Shown here: piece by piece, positions 52,422 to 61,161 of the stretch
Layout of the letters: every line of letters starts with the position of its first letter
How positions within the stretch are numbered: position 1 is the first letter of the stretch
DNA from: Streptomyces sp. S465
Lineage (GTDB): Bacteria; Actinomycetota; Actinomycetes; Streptomycetales; Streptomycetaceae
Assembly: GCF_026898115.1 (NCBI RefSeq)
Contig: NZ_CP114036.1
Location: 4,582,001 to 4,646,000 of the forward strand
Direction of reading: 5' to 3'
DNA: 64,000 nt
The notes under the pieces: model-generated
What the model was told of the DNA's origin: nothing
The model's database searches: none
The model's input: only the letters and a program-made list of their open reading frames with translations
Made by a program: the position numbers and the translations under genes

Positions 52422-52507
52422 CCGCTGCGCAAGCGGCCACGAAGACGGCCGGGACGCCATACGCCCCGGCCCGTCACCGTTGGTTCAGGGTCGCCCGTCG
52501 CCCGGAA

Positions 52508-52894
52508 CTACTCCTCGTTGCCGTACGGGCGGGTGATGATCTCCATGCCATGACCGGCCGGGTCCAGGAAATACAGCCCGCGCCCGCCGTAATGATGGTT
52601 GATCTCGCCCGGCTGCTTCAGATGGGGATCGGCGTAGTACGTGACCCCCTGCTCCCGGATCCGCGCGAAGGCCGCGTCGAACTCCTCGTCCGAGATGAGG
52701 AACGCGTAGTGCTGCATGACGATCGACTCGCCGGGGATGGTGGCGAAGTCCAGGGTGACGCCGTTACTGGTCTCCACCGGAACGAACGGCCCCCACGCTT
52801 CTCCCACTTCGAGGCCGAGGATGTTCGCCAGGAACTCCGCGGATGCGTGGTTGTCCAGAGAGTGGACGATCGTGTGGTTCAACTCGACTGACAC
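52508..52894 (-). CDS. VOC-family (glyoxalase-like) protein
   Basis: A 128-aa single-domain vicinal-oxygen-chelate protein. GTG 52894 is preceded by GGAGG 8 nt upstream. NHTIVHSLDNHASAEFLANI begins the first beta-alpha-beta unit, with the metal His in NHTIVH; a second ligand is probable in SIVMQHYAFLI and the Glu in FLDPAGHGMEIITRP. It could be an extradiol-dioxygenase-like or glyoxalase-like enzyme; substrate unknown. Confidence 0.82.
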   Translation of the reverse strand: MSVELNHTIVHSLDNHASAEFLANILGLEVGEAWGPFVPVETSNGVTLDFATIPGESIVMQHYAFLISDEEFDAAFARIREQGVTYYADPHLKQPGEINHHYGGRGLYFLDPAGHGMEIITRPYGNEE

Positions 52895-53019
52895 TGTGGA
52901 ATGCCTCCGTAAGGCAATCTCACGGGCACCTCCATGCCTCACCCGGCCGGTGACCGACACGCGATGCCGTACCTCCGATGTTAGGCGGCACCGCATACCG
53001 CCGTCGAGGCCGTGGACGC

Positions 53020-53847
53020 TCAGCTCCGGTCCGCGGAATCCCCGGCGTCGGGCAACTTCTTGACGGCCGCCACATAGAAGATCCCGCCCTCCGGGTCGCG
53101 CAGCGCCGCGATGCGCCCATAGGGGGTGTCGATGGGCTGGGAGAGCACGCCGCCGCCGAGCTCCACGCCGCGTCCGGCCACCTCGTCGACGTCCTTCACA
53201 CAGAAGTAGACCCGCCAGCGGGGCCGGACGTTCGGGTCCGGGGCGGCCTCGATGGCGCCGCCGCGCAGCCCGGCGACCGCCTTACCGTCGATATGGAGGA
53301 CCACCCGGTCGTGTTCGAAGCGGACGTCGCAGCGCTCCCGCTCATGGCTGTCCCAGCCGAAGACCTGCCCGTAGAAGAGCGCCGCCTCGAAGGCGTCGCG
53401 GGTGCGCAGCTCCAGCCATACGGGCGCGCCGGGTCTGCGCTCGCCCCACCAGGCGGAGGTCAGATCGCCCTCCCAGATGCCGAAGTTGGCCCCGTCCGGG
53501 TCGGCCGCCCAGGCCACCCGGCCGCTGCCGAACTCCAGCGGCCCGACCGCGACCGTGCCCCCGCGCTCCTGGATGCGCGAGGCCACCTCGTCCGCGCTGT
53601 CCGCCGCGAAGTACGTGGTCCAGGTGACCGGGAGGGCCACACCCGCCGACGGGGACGAGCCGCCGATGCCGACGGTCGGTACGCCTCCCTCGGTGTACGC
53701 GATGGTGTAACGGCCGTGACCCTGCCGGGTGGGACGGAAGCCCCATCCGAAGAGCTCTCCGTAGAAGGCGTGCGCGCGGTTCAGGTCCGCCGCCATGAGA
53801 CTCACCCAGCACGGCGCGCCCTGGACGGCACGGAACCTCTCCCGCAA
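53020..53847 (-). CDS. Tandem VOC-family protein (two glyoxalase-like domains)
   Basis: A 275-aa protein with two VOC domains, about residues 10-130 (PCWVSLMAADLNRAHAFYGE ... FGIWEGD) and 140-265 (PVWLELRTRDAFEAALFYGQ ... ALRDPEGGIFYVA). This layout resembles the CFP-30B/SgaA-like tandem glyoxalase/bleomycin-resistance proteins of actinobacteria. The usual His/Glu metal ligands are poorly conserved in both halves, so binding rather than catalysis is possible. Confidence 0.82.
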   Translation of the reverse strand: MRERFRAVQGAPCWVSLMAADLNRAHAFYGELFGWGFRPTRQGHGRYTIAYTEGGVPTVGIGGSSPSAGVALPVTWTTYFAADSADEVASRIQERGGTVAVGPLEFGSGRVAWAADPDGANFGIWEGDLTSAWWGERRPGAPVWLELRTRDAFEAALFYGQVFGWDSHERERCDVRFEHDRVVLHIDGKAVAGLRGGAIEAAPDPNVRPRWRVYFCVKDVDEVAGRGVELGGGVLSQPIDTPYGRIAALRDPEGGIFYVAAVKKLPDAGDSADRS

Positions 53848-54080
53848 GGCCGCTCACCTCACTCGTTTCCCCGGGGACGCCGCGGACGTCCCGCGGGCAG
53901 CCGTCATCGCTCGCGCTTCAGGCCCGATATCTCCACTTTCCTCCGATTTCGCGTTCGGCGCCACCTTGATGGCCCTCGGCGCGCCCCGGGGAGGGAGCGG
54001 GCCCGTTGTGGCGCATCACACCGGGGCACGTCCGACACCGGGGCGTGGCCGATCGGCCGCGGCAGGGCAGTATTGCGCCC

Positions 54081-55358
54081 ATGTCGAATCTCCGCTCAAA
54101 CATCGTTTCCTGGCTGGGCCGCAAGTATTTTTCGAGAATCCAGAAGAACGGCTTCGATCTGTCCAAGATGTCGTTCCTCCCGGACGCCACGCTGGCGCCG
54201 CTGCGCCGCGACGGTCTCGACCCCGTGGCCGACCTGTCCCGAACCAGGGCAAAGGAACCCATCAGCAAGATATGGCTGCCTTTCGGGATCAATGCCTGGC
54301 TTGTCACCGGATATGACGAGACCAAGGCGGTGCTCGGGAAAGCGAAGGGGTTCAGCTCCGATTTCACCAACCTCGCAGAACGGAACATCGGCGTCGCCCC
54401 GCAGCAGAATCCAGGCGGTCTCGGCTTCAGCGATCCACCGACGCATACGAGACTGCGACGCCTGCTGACGCCGGAATTCACCATGCGGCGGCTCAGCAGG
54501 CTCACCCCGCGCATCCACTCCATCGTGGAGGAGCGCCTCGACGAGATGGCCACGGCCGAGGGCCCGGTGGACCTCGTACAGGCGTTCGCCCTTCCCATCC
54601 CCGCGCTGGTCATCTGCGAGCTGCTCGGCGTCCCGTACGAGGACCGCGATGACTTCCAGCGCCACAGCACGGCGCGGTTCGACCTGTTCAGCGGGGCGAA
54701 CGCCTCCTTCGGCGCGATGTCGGACTCCCTTACCTATCTGCACGGAATCGTCCGGAAGCAGCGGGAGAAGCCCGGCGACGGGCTGCTCGGCATGCTGGTG
54801 AAGGAGCACGGCGACGAACTCGACGACCAGGAGCTGGCCGGGCTCGCCGACGGGGTACTGACCGGCGGTCTGGAGACGACCGCGAGCATGCTGGCACTCG
54901 GCACGCTGGTGCTGCTCCAGGCCCCCGAGCACTTCGCGGCGATACGCGACCAGGACGATGTGGTGGACCAGTTCGTGGAGGAGCTGCTGCGCTACCTCAC
55001 GGTGGTGCAGGTGGCCTTCCCGCGGTTCGCCCGCGAGGACATGGAGATCGCGGGCACCCGGATATCCACCGGTGACCTCGTGCTGTGCTCGCTGAGCGGG
55101 GCCAACCGGGACGAGAAGCTGGGTCCGGACATGGAGCGGGTCGACCCGTACCGGCAGGCCCCTTCGCATCTGGCCTTCGGACACGGCATCCACCGCTGCA
55201 TAGGCGCCGAGCTGGCCAAGATGGAACTGCGGGCCGCCTATCCCGCGCTCGTCCGGCGGTTCCCGGAGATGCGGCTCGCGGTACCGGCGGAGAAGCTCTC
55301 GTTCCGCAAGCTCTCCATCGTCTACGGCGTGGAGGAGCTGCCGGTGCTGCTGAGGTAG
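54081..55358 (+). CDS. Cytochrome P450
   Basis: A 425-aa P450 starting at ATG 54081. The I-helix reads ADGVLTGGLETTASML, with Glu in place of the more common Asp before the threonines. The K-helix ExxR is in EELLRYL and the heme-binding loop is FGHGIHRCIGAELAKMEL (Cys ligand near residue 372). Length fits soluble bacterial class I P450s, which need a ferredoxin; none is encoded nearby. Substrate unknown. Divergent from the tandem VOC gene. Confidence 0.92.
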   Translation: MSNLRSNIVSWLGRKYFSRIQKNGFDLSKMSFLPDATLAPLRRDGLDPVADLSRTRAKEPISKIWLPFGINAWLVTGYDETKAVLGKAKGFSSDFTNLAERNIGVAPQQNPGGLGFSDPPTHTRLRRLLTPEFTMRRLSRLTPRIHSIVEERLDEMATAEGPVDLVQAFALPIPALVICELLGVPYEDRDDFQRHSTARFDLFSGANASFGAMSDSLTYLHGIVRKQREKPGDGLLGMLVKEHGDELDDQELAGLADGVLTGGLETTASMLALGTLVLLQAPEHFAAIRDQDDVVDQFVEELLRYLTVVQVAFPRFAREDMEIAGTRISTGDLVLCSLSGANRDEKLGPDMERVDPYRQAPSHLAFGHGIHRCIGAELAKMELRAAYPALVRRFPEMRLAVPAEKLSFRKLSIVYGVEELPVLLR

Positions 55359-55453
55359 TGCCCGGAGGGGATGGCGAGGGGAGGGAACGGGGCGAACGGG
55401 AGGGGACGGGGGCGAACGGGAGGGTGGTGTGGGCCAGAGATGGCCAGGCCCGG

Positions 55454-55828
55454 TCAGAAGCGTTCGACGAGGTGATCGCGCTCGCGCGGGGGCTCGTACG
55501 GCGCCGGCCAGAAGTCGGTGATCGTCTGGATCCGGCCGTCCGGCGCGGCGGTGAAGAAGCTGATCGCCTGCGTCTCCTCCTCGTCCACGCTGAAGCGCAC
55601 CCAGGAGACCGCCTGCGCGCCGTCGGCGACGACGCGCTCGATCTCCAGGCTCCACTCGCCGACGTGCTCGGCGTTGAAGCGGACCACTCCGTCCCGGCCG
55701 AGCACCCGCTCGCGGGTCTGCGGCAGCTCGTAGCGGACGTCGTCGGCGAGGGTGGCGCCGAATGCCCGCCAGTCCCTGGCCTGGGCCGTCGCCCAGTACG
55801 TCTCCACCGTCACGCCTATGTCGGCCAT
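55454..55828 (-). CDS. SnoaL-like / NTF2-fold protein
   Basis: A 124-aa NTF2-superfamily protein. TVETYWATAQARDWRAFGAT, LADDVRYELPQTRERVLGRD and IQTITDFWPAPY are typical of SnoaL-like ketosteroid-isomerase-fold proteins. Function unknown; it lies 3' to 3' with the P450 gene, but no partnership is implied by that. Confidence 0.8.
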   Translation of the reverse strand: MADIGVTVETYWATAQARDWRAFGATLADDVRYELPQTRERVLGRDGVVRFNAEHVGEWSLEIERVVADGAQAVSWVRFSVDEEETQAISFFTAAPDGRIQTITDFWPAPYEPPRERDHLVERF

Positions 55829-55934
55829 CGGCTCCCCCTCGGTGTGCGGCCGCGGTCCATCCCGCCGGGAACGTTATCCACAGGCGCAGGGCGACGCCAG
55901 CGCGCATGTCGGGGTGCGGCGCAGAATGGTGGGC

Positions 55935-57782
55935 ATGACTGAGAGCACGGAGTCCATGCCGGACTGGGAGAAGCGCTTCCGAGCGCCGCGAGTGGGGCTG
56001 CCCGACTGGGCGGAGGAGGCCCCGGACCGCTCGCTGTTCGTCTCGAACGCCACGGGCACGTACGAGCTGTACGCATGGGACCGGGCGACGGGTGCGCAGC
56101 GGCAGGTCACGGACCGGCCGAACGGCACGACGGACGGGGTCCTGTCCCCGGACGGCCAGTGGATCTGGTGGTTCTCGGACACCGACGGCGATGAGTTCGG
56201 GGTATGGCTGCGCCAGCCGTTCAGCGGCGGCGAAGGGGGCGAGCGCCCGGCCGACGAGCCCGCGGCCCCCGGCCTCGAGCCCTCCTACCCCGCGGGGCTC
56301 GCGCTGGGCCGCGACGGCACGGCGGTGGTCGGCCGGTCCACCGACGAGGACGGCTCGACCATCCATGTGGTGCGGCCGGGCGGCGAGCCCGAGGAGATCT
56401 ACCGGCACCGCGAGTCCGCCGGAGTGGGCGATCTCTCCCATGACGGGACGCTGATCGCGGTCGAGCACACCGAGCACGGCGACGCGATGCACTCCGCGAT
56501 CCGGGTGGTGCGGCTGGACGGGACGGCCGTCGCGGAGCTGGACGACACCAAGGGCGGCACCGAGGAGCTGGGCCTGTCCGTGATGGGCTTCGCACCCGTC
56601 GAGGGGGACACCCGGCTGCTGGTCGGGCACCAGCGGCGCGGCCGGTGGGAGCCCATGGTGTGGGATCCGCTGACCGGCGCGGAGACCGCGCTGGCCATCG
56701 ATCTGCCCGGTGACGTCGGGGCCGACTGGTTCCCGGACGGATCGGCGCTGCTGGTCGAGCACAGCCATCAGGCGCGCAGCGAGCTGTGGCGGTACGACCT
56801 CGCCTCCGGCGAGCTGACCCGCCTGGAGACCCCGGCGGGCACGATCTCGGGCGCCACGGCGCGGCCGGACGGCACGGTGGAGTTCCTGTGGTCGTCGGCC
56901 GAGAAGCCGCCCCAGGTGCGCTCGACGAGCGGGCGGACCGTGCTGGACCCGCCCGGTTTCACGGCCCCGGAGTCGGTGCCGGTCACCGACGCCTGGGTGG
57001 ACGGCCCCGGTGGGCGGGTGCACGCGCTGGTGCAGAAGCCCGCGGGCGAGGGCCCTTTCCCGACCGTCTTCGACATCCACGGCGGCCCGACGTGGCATGA
57101 CAGCGACGCCTTCGCGGCGGGCCCCGCGGCCTGGGTGGACCACGGCTTCGCCGTGGTCCGGGTCAACTACCGCGGCTCCACCGGATACGGGCGGGCGTGG
57201 ACGGACGCGCTCAAGCACCGGGTCGGACTGATCGAGCTGGAGGACATCGCGGCCGTGCGGGAGTGGGCGGTGGCCTCCGGGCTCGCCGACCCCGAGCGCC
57301 TGGTGCTGGCCGGAGGTTCATGGGGCGGCTATCTGACCCTGCTGGGGCTCGGGACCCAGCCGGATGCCTGGGCGCTGGGGCTGGCCGCGGTCCCGGTCGC
57401 GGACTATGTGACGGCCTACCACGACGAGATGGAGGCCCTGAAGGCGATGGACCGCACCCTGCTGGGTGGCACCCCGGAGGAGGTGCCGGAGCGGTTCGCG
57501 GCCTCCTCCCCGCTGACCTATGTGGATCAGGTGCGGGCGCCGGTCTACATCTCGGCGGGGGTGAACGACCCGCGCTGCCCCATACGGCAGATCGACAACT
57601 ACGTGGAGCGCCTCGAGCGGCGCGGCGCCCCGCATGAGGTCTACCGCTATGACGCGGGCCATGGCTCGCTGGTCGTCGAGGAGCGGATCAAGCAGGTGCG
57701 CTTGGAGATCGAGTTCGCCCGGCGTCATCTGGGGTCCGGTCCGCGTCCGGCGCCGCCGGAGCCGTCGGCTCGGCAGGCGTGA
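55935..57782 (+). CDS. S9-family prolyl-oligopeptidase-like peptidase
   Basis: A 615-aa protein from ATG 55935 (ATG 55926 also possible). The N-terminal 370 residues form WD/beta-propeller-like repeats (LYAWDRATGAQRQVTDRPNG, MVWDPLTGAETALAIDLPG). The C-terminal alpha/beta-hydrolase domain shows FDIHGGPTWHD, the nucleophile GGSWGGYLTLL and, near the end, VYRYDAGHGSLV with the catalytic His; the Asp is in VNDPRCP. Family enzymes cleave short peptides. The last 95 nt overlap the tail of the opposite-strand SURF1 gene. Confidence 0.9.
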   Translation: MTESTESMPDWEKRFRAPRVGLPDWAEEAPDRSLFVSNATGTYELYAWDRATGAQRQVTDRPNGTTDGVLSPDGQWIWWFSDTDGDEFGVWLRQPFSGGEGGERPADEPAAPGLEPSYPAGLALGRDGTAVVGRSTDEDGSTIHVVRPGGEPEEIYRHRESAGVGDLSHDGTLIAVEHTEHGDAMHSAIRVVRLDGTAVAELDDTKGGTEELGLSVMGFAPVEGDTRLLVGHQRRGRWEPMVWDPLTGAETALAIDLPGDVGADWFPDGSALLVEHSHQARSELWRYDLASGELTRLETPAGTISGATARPDGTVEFLWSSAEKPPQVRSTSGRTVLDPPGFTAPESVPVTDAWVDGPGGRVHALVQKPAGEGPFPTVFDIHGGPTWHDSDAFAAGPAAWVDHGFAVVRVNYRGSTGYGRAWTDALKHRVGLIELEDIAAVREWAVASGLADPERLVLAGGSWGGYLTLLGLGTQPDAWALGLAAVPVADYVTAYHDEMEALKAMDRTLLGGTPEEVPERFAASSPLTYVDQVRAPVYISAGVNDPRCPIRQIDNYVERLERRGAPHEVYRYDAGHGSLVVEERIKQVRLEIEFARRHLGSGPRPAPPEPSARQA

Positions 57783-58572
57783 TGCCGAGGGCCAGATCGC
57801 GGGCCGTCTCGGCCTCGCGGCGGAACAGCCGGAACCACATGAAGACCACGAAGCCCGCGAAGACGAACCACTCACCGGTGTAACCCAGGTTCTGGAACGC
57901 CTTCATGTCGAGCCCGGTGCCCTCCGCCACCTTGGGGGGCACCGGCTTCAGGGCCCCGGGAGCCTCGGCGGAGGTCACCCACGCGTCGTACACCTGGTAC
58001 GGCACCAGGTTGACCAGGGAGGCGGCGCTGATCATGCCCAGCTGGCCCCGGGGCAGGCCGCCGCGCGCGCTCACCCCGTCGCTGCCCTGGTGCTCGGACG
58101 CCTGGAGCACACCGGTGACGGTCACCTCGCCGGAAGGGGGTGCCGGCACCTTGGCGGTGGCCGCCGGATCGCCGGGGTCGCCGGGGAGCCAGCCGCGGAC
58201 GACGGGCAGCGCCTTGGCCCCGGCCTCGCCCCCGTCCTTGCCGTCGTCGACGCGCAGCAGGGTCAGCACGTAGAAGCCGTCGCGGCCGTCCAGCCGCCGG
58301 TCGGGCACGAGGAGTTGATGTGCGGTGTCGTATCGGCCGGTGGCGGTCGCCCGCTGGCCGGAGGTCTCGGCGGTGACCGGCAGCAGCTCGCCCAGCGGCC
58401 GGGCCGCGGCCTTCTGCTCGCGGGACGTCTCGTCGTGCTGCTCGTTGTGGGTGTTGACGCGCGTCTCGAAGCGGCTGAGCTGCCAGCTGCCCATGAAGAG
58501 GCAGACCGGGATCGCCAGCAGGGTGAACACGTTGATCACCCACCAGCGGGGTGTCAGCAGAAACCGATACAC
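57688..58572 (-). CDS. SURF1-family protein
   Basis: A 294-aa protein from GTG 58572. Two membrane helices bracket the SURF1 domain: YRFLLTPRWWVINVFTLLAI near the N-terminus and GEWFVFAGFVVFMWFRLF near residue 240. The internal pattern GSWQLSRFETRV ... LLVPDRRLDGRDGFYVLTLL ... VVRGWLP matches SURF1/Shy1 proteins, which help assemble cytochrome c oxidase. The coding end overlaps the S9 peptidase gene tail to tail by 95 bp. Confidence 0.88.
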   Translation of the reverse strand: MYRFLLTPRWWVINVFTLLAIPVCLFMGSWQLSRFETRVNTHNEQHDETSREQKAAARPLGELLPVTAETSGQRATATGRYDTAHQLLVPDRRLDGRDGFYVLTLLRVDDGKDGGEAGAKALPVVRGWLPGDPGDPAATAKVPAPPSGEVTVTGVLQASEHQGSDGVSARGGLPRGQLGMISAASLVNLVPYQVYDAWVTSAEAPGALKPVPPKVAEGTGLDMKAFQNLGYTGEWFVFAGFVVFMWFRLFRREAETARDLALGITPAEPTAPAAPDADRTPDDAGRTRSPSAPA

Positions 58573-58816
58573 ACCACCACGGTACGGGCTTGACGTCGGG
58601 GCCCCGGCGCCGGGTCCGCCCCTTACGCCCCCGCGCACCGGCCTCCCCGACCCCGCCGGGGTACGTCCGGACCGCCGTGGCGGCCGCCGGGCGGGACCGC
58701 TGTGGAGGCTGCCTGGCGGGACCGCCGTGGAGGCCGCCGGGCGCGGGCGCCCGGAAGGCCGCTGCCGTGCTCCAGCCGCTGCTCCCAGGGCTCAGCCGCT
58801 GCTCTGCTCCGGGACT

Positions 58817-60133
58817 CTAGGGGGACGCCAGCAGACCGGTGCGGTAGACCGTGCCGGCGCAGGCGCCGCCGATCGTCACACTCGCCGCGGCCGGATCGCC
58901 CGCCTCCGGGGTGTGGCTGACCAGGACGCTCGCGTCCTGCGGCGCACCGCCGCCACCCGGGGTGCTGCCCGGATCGCCCGTGCTGGGGTCGTCCTGCGGC
59001 GCGCCCTGGGCCGCGTCCGTGGACGGATCGGGGGTCGGCGTACCGGTGGTGGAGCAGCCGCTGGTGCCGCCGCCCGACGCCGGGATCCAGGCGAACTTGA
59101 CCTCGTACGCCTGCCCCGGCTTGAGGATGAGCGTGCCCGGCTGGGTGGCGGGGTCGGGCAGCCCGGCCGCCGCGTCCCCCGCCGTATGGTCGACGACGAA
59201 GATCCGCGAGGAGTCCGCGCCACCCTGGGCGTCGGCGCCCACCGAGCCGCTGCCCTCGACCGTGCAGGTCTGGTCCGAGGTGTTCACGACGCGGAAGGCC
59301 CCATAGACCCGCCCCTCGGCGTCCGCCGTTCCGACCGACCCGGCGCCACTGCTGGTGAGCTGGGCGCGGCTACAGGTCGGGGAAGTGGCGTTCAGCGTGT
59401 TGGAGGGATCGGGGGCCGCACCGCCGGAGCCGCTCCCCTCCTCCTTCGACGGCTTGTCCTTGCCCTTGTCCTTGCCCTTGTCGCCCTTGTCCTGCTCGAC
59501 CGTGTCCGAGGGCCCGTCGGAGCCCTTGCCGCCGCCGGCCTCACCGTGCCGACCGCCGTCGGCCCCGGGGGTGCGGTGGCTGCTGGCGGCATTGGCCGGG
59601 TGGTCGTTGGCGCCGTCGCTGGTGGTCGCGACATGCACCAGCGCCGGGACGGCCGCGCAGCCGAGCACCACCGTCGCCACGGCTCCCACCAGGGCCTGGC
59701 GCCGGCGCGCACGGCGGGCGGGCACGGCGCGCCGCAGCCGGTCGAGGGTCTCGGGGGACGGTTCGAGATCCTCGACGGCGTGGTGCAGCAGCCGCCGCAG
59801 CGCCTCCTCGTCGTCCCCGCCGGCCCCGTCACCACCGGACCCGTCGCCGAGCCGGGCGTGGAGAGGTGTCACCCGCCCCGTCCCGGACGGGGCCGAATCG
59901 CCGGACTGGCGAGGATTGCCGGACTCGCCAGGATTGCCGGACTGGCCAGGGTTGTCGGACTCACGGGACTCGCCGGGCTCAGAGGACTCCTCGGAGCCCG
60001 CGGACCCGGTGACCTCCCCGGCCTCCCCGGCCTCCATGGCCTCCGTGGGCCCCACCGGCTCCCTGGGTTCGGGCTCATGGCCGTCCCGCCGGCCGGGTTC
60101 CCCCGGGTCCGGCGTATGTGTGGTGTGGTTCAT
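58817..60133 (-). CDS. Membrane-anchored protein with extracellular DUF4232-like domain, sigma-linked
   Basis: A 438-aa protein. Residues 1-145 are cytoplasmic and acidic, with a low-complexity SGNPGESGNPRQSG repeat, then a helical part (ALRRLLHHAVEDLEPSPETL). One membrane helix follows (QALVGAVATVVLGCAAVPAL, about 145-165), then a Ser/Lys-rich linker and an extracytoplasmic Ser/Thr/Cys-bearing domain (about 255-435; TCSRAQLTSSGAGS and later GGACAGTVYRTG). Its ATG overlaps the ECF sigma gene stop (ATGA). Position and topology suggest an anti-sigma-like regulator, but no zinc-binding anti-sigma motif is seen, so that role is an inference. Confidence 0.7.
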   Translation of the reverse strand: MNHTTHTPDPGEPGRRDGHEPEPREPVGPTEAMEAGEAGEVTGSAGSEESSEPGESRESDNPGQSGNPGESGNPRQSGDSAPSGTGRVTPLHARLGDGSGGDGAGGDDEEALRRLLHHAVEDLEPSPETLDRLRRAVPARRARRRQALVGAVATVVLGCAAVPALVHVATTSDGANDHPANAASSHRTPGADGGRHGEAGGGKGSDGPSDTVEQDKGDKGKDKGKDKPSKEEGSGSGGAAPDPSNTLNATSPTCSRAQLTSSGAGSVGTADAEGRVYGAFRVVNTSDQTCTVEGSGSVGADAQGGADSSRIFVVDHTAGDAAAGLPDPATQPGTLILKPGQAYEVKFAWIPASGGGTSGCSTTGTPTPDPSTDAAQGAPQDDPSTGDPGSTPGGGGAPQDASVLVSHTPEAGDPAAASVTIGGACAGTVYRTGLLASP

Positions 60134-60789
60134 GCCGGAGCCTCCATGGCGACGCGGAGCGCCGCGATGCCGCGCGAACCGTACGCCTTGACCGAGCCGA
60201 GCGATATGCCCAGCGTCTCGGCCACCTGGGCCTCGGTCATATCGGCGAAGTAGCGCAGCACGAGAACCTCGCGCTGACGGCGCTGAAGTCCCCTCATCGC
60301 CTTGATCAGTTGATCGCGTTCAAGCTGTTCGTACGCCCCCTCCTCGGCGCTGGCCATATCGGGCATCGGCTTGGAGAGCAGCTTCAGCCCGAGAATGCGC
60401 CGACGCAGCGCGGAGCGGGAGAGATTGACGACCGTCTGCCGCAGATAGGCGAGGGTCTTCTCGGGATCCCGGACTCGCTTGCGCGCCGAGTGCACACGGA
60501 TGAACGCTTCCTGCACGACGTCCTCGCAGGACGCGGTGTCGTCGAGGAGGAGCGCGGCGAGACCGAGCAGCGACCGGTAATGGGCGCGGTAGGTCTCGGT
60601 GAGGTGATCGACTGTGGTGCCCGCTGCCATCGCGTTGTCAGTGTCCTCGCGCCCTGTGGTGATGTGCGCGGGGCGGGCCGTCGGCCATGGCGCGATCACC
60701 GGCATGCCGCCTGGCGTGAGCGGGCGCGGGGGGCGTACCGCCGCGCTGCCGTGCCCTGAAACCGTTGCGATGCCGAATACCTCTGCCAC
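60130..60789 (-). CDS. ECF sigma factor (SigE-type group)
   Basis: A 219-aa sigma-70-family factor; ATG 60627 within the frame (MAAGTTVDHLTET) is a likely alternative start, because the first 53 residues are atypical. Region 2: YRSLLGLAALLLDDTASCED with VVQEAFIRVHS; region 4: GLQRRQREVLVLRYFADMTE with AQVAETLGISLGSVKAYGSRG. It directs RNA polymerase to a stress or surface regulon. It is coupled by an ATGA overlap to the membrane protein that may control it. Confidence 0.85.
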   Translation of the reverse strand: MAEVFGIATVSGHGSAAVRPPRPLTPGGMPVIAPWPTARPAHITTGREDTDNAMAAGTTVDHLTETYRAHYRSLLGLAALLLDDTASCEDVVQEAFIRVHSARKRVRDPEKTLAYLRQTVVNLSRSALRRRILGLKLLSKPMPDMASAEEGAYEQLERDQLIKAMRGLQRRQREVLVLRYFADMTEAQVAETLGISLGSVKAYGSRGIAALRVAMEAPA

Positions 60790-61161
60790 GCTTGTTGGAC
60801 ACGCCGCCCCCTGTCAGGGTTGTACGCGCGAGGCACCGCTTTTGACGATGCGTTCAATGCCCCCATGCGCACCAACTCTTCCCCAATGCCCCAGTTGTCC
60901 CAGCACCCACTGCGGGGCGGCTGGAAAGACGCTCCCCGCCCGCTGCCGGTTGCAGTGGGCGGGGAGCGCATACATCGATCAGATCAACGGCCCAGCTCAG
61001 CCCGTCCAGGCCAGGTATCGCACACAGGATATTCACATCTGTCGGGCGACGCACCGCTGAAACGTCACTTTAAGACGGTCCCTCACTTTACGGCGGCCCG
61101 TCCCTCTCACTTGAGGGTGGGCCCTCCCCGGCAACAGGCCCTCACCCGGCGGCGGACCCAC
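60790..61161. other. Intergenic region upstream of the ECF sigma gene
   Basis: About 370 bp holding the asd terminator and, presumably, the sigma-gene promoter near 60790-60900. Nearby CTCACTTTAAGACGG / CTCACTTTACGGCGG near-repeats at about 61065-61100 are of unknown meaning. No coding sequence seen. Confidence 0.35.
60931..60967 (-). terminator. Hairpin terminator after asd
   Basis: GCTCCCCGCCCGCTGC pairs with GCAGTGGGCGGGGAGC (one mismatch) around a 5-nt loop; it lies downstream of the asd stop on the minus strand and before the ECF sigma gene. Confidence 0.65.

Noticed and set aside
54096..57218. Minus-strand open frame of over 1000 codons opposite the P450 and S9 peptidase
   Set aside because: It lies antisense to two clearly real genes, shows no domain, and is Arg/Gly/His-rich as expected of a shadow frame in high-G+C DNA.
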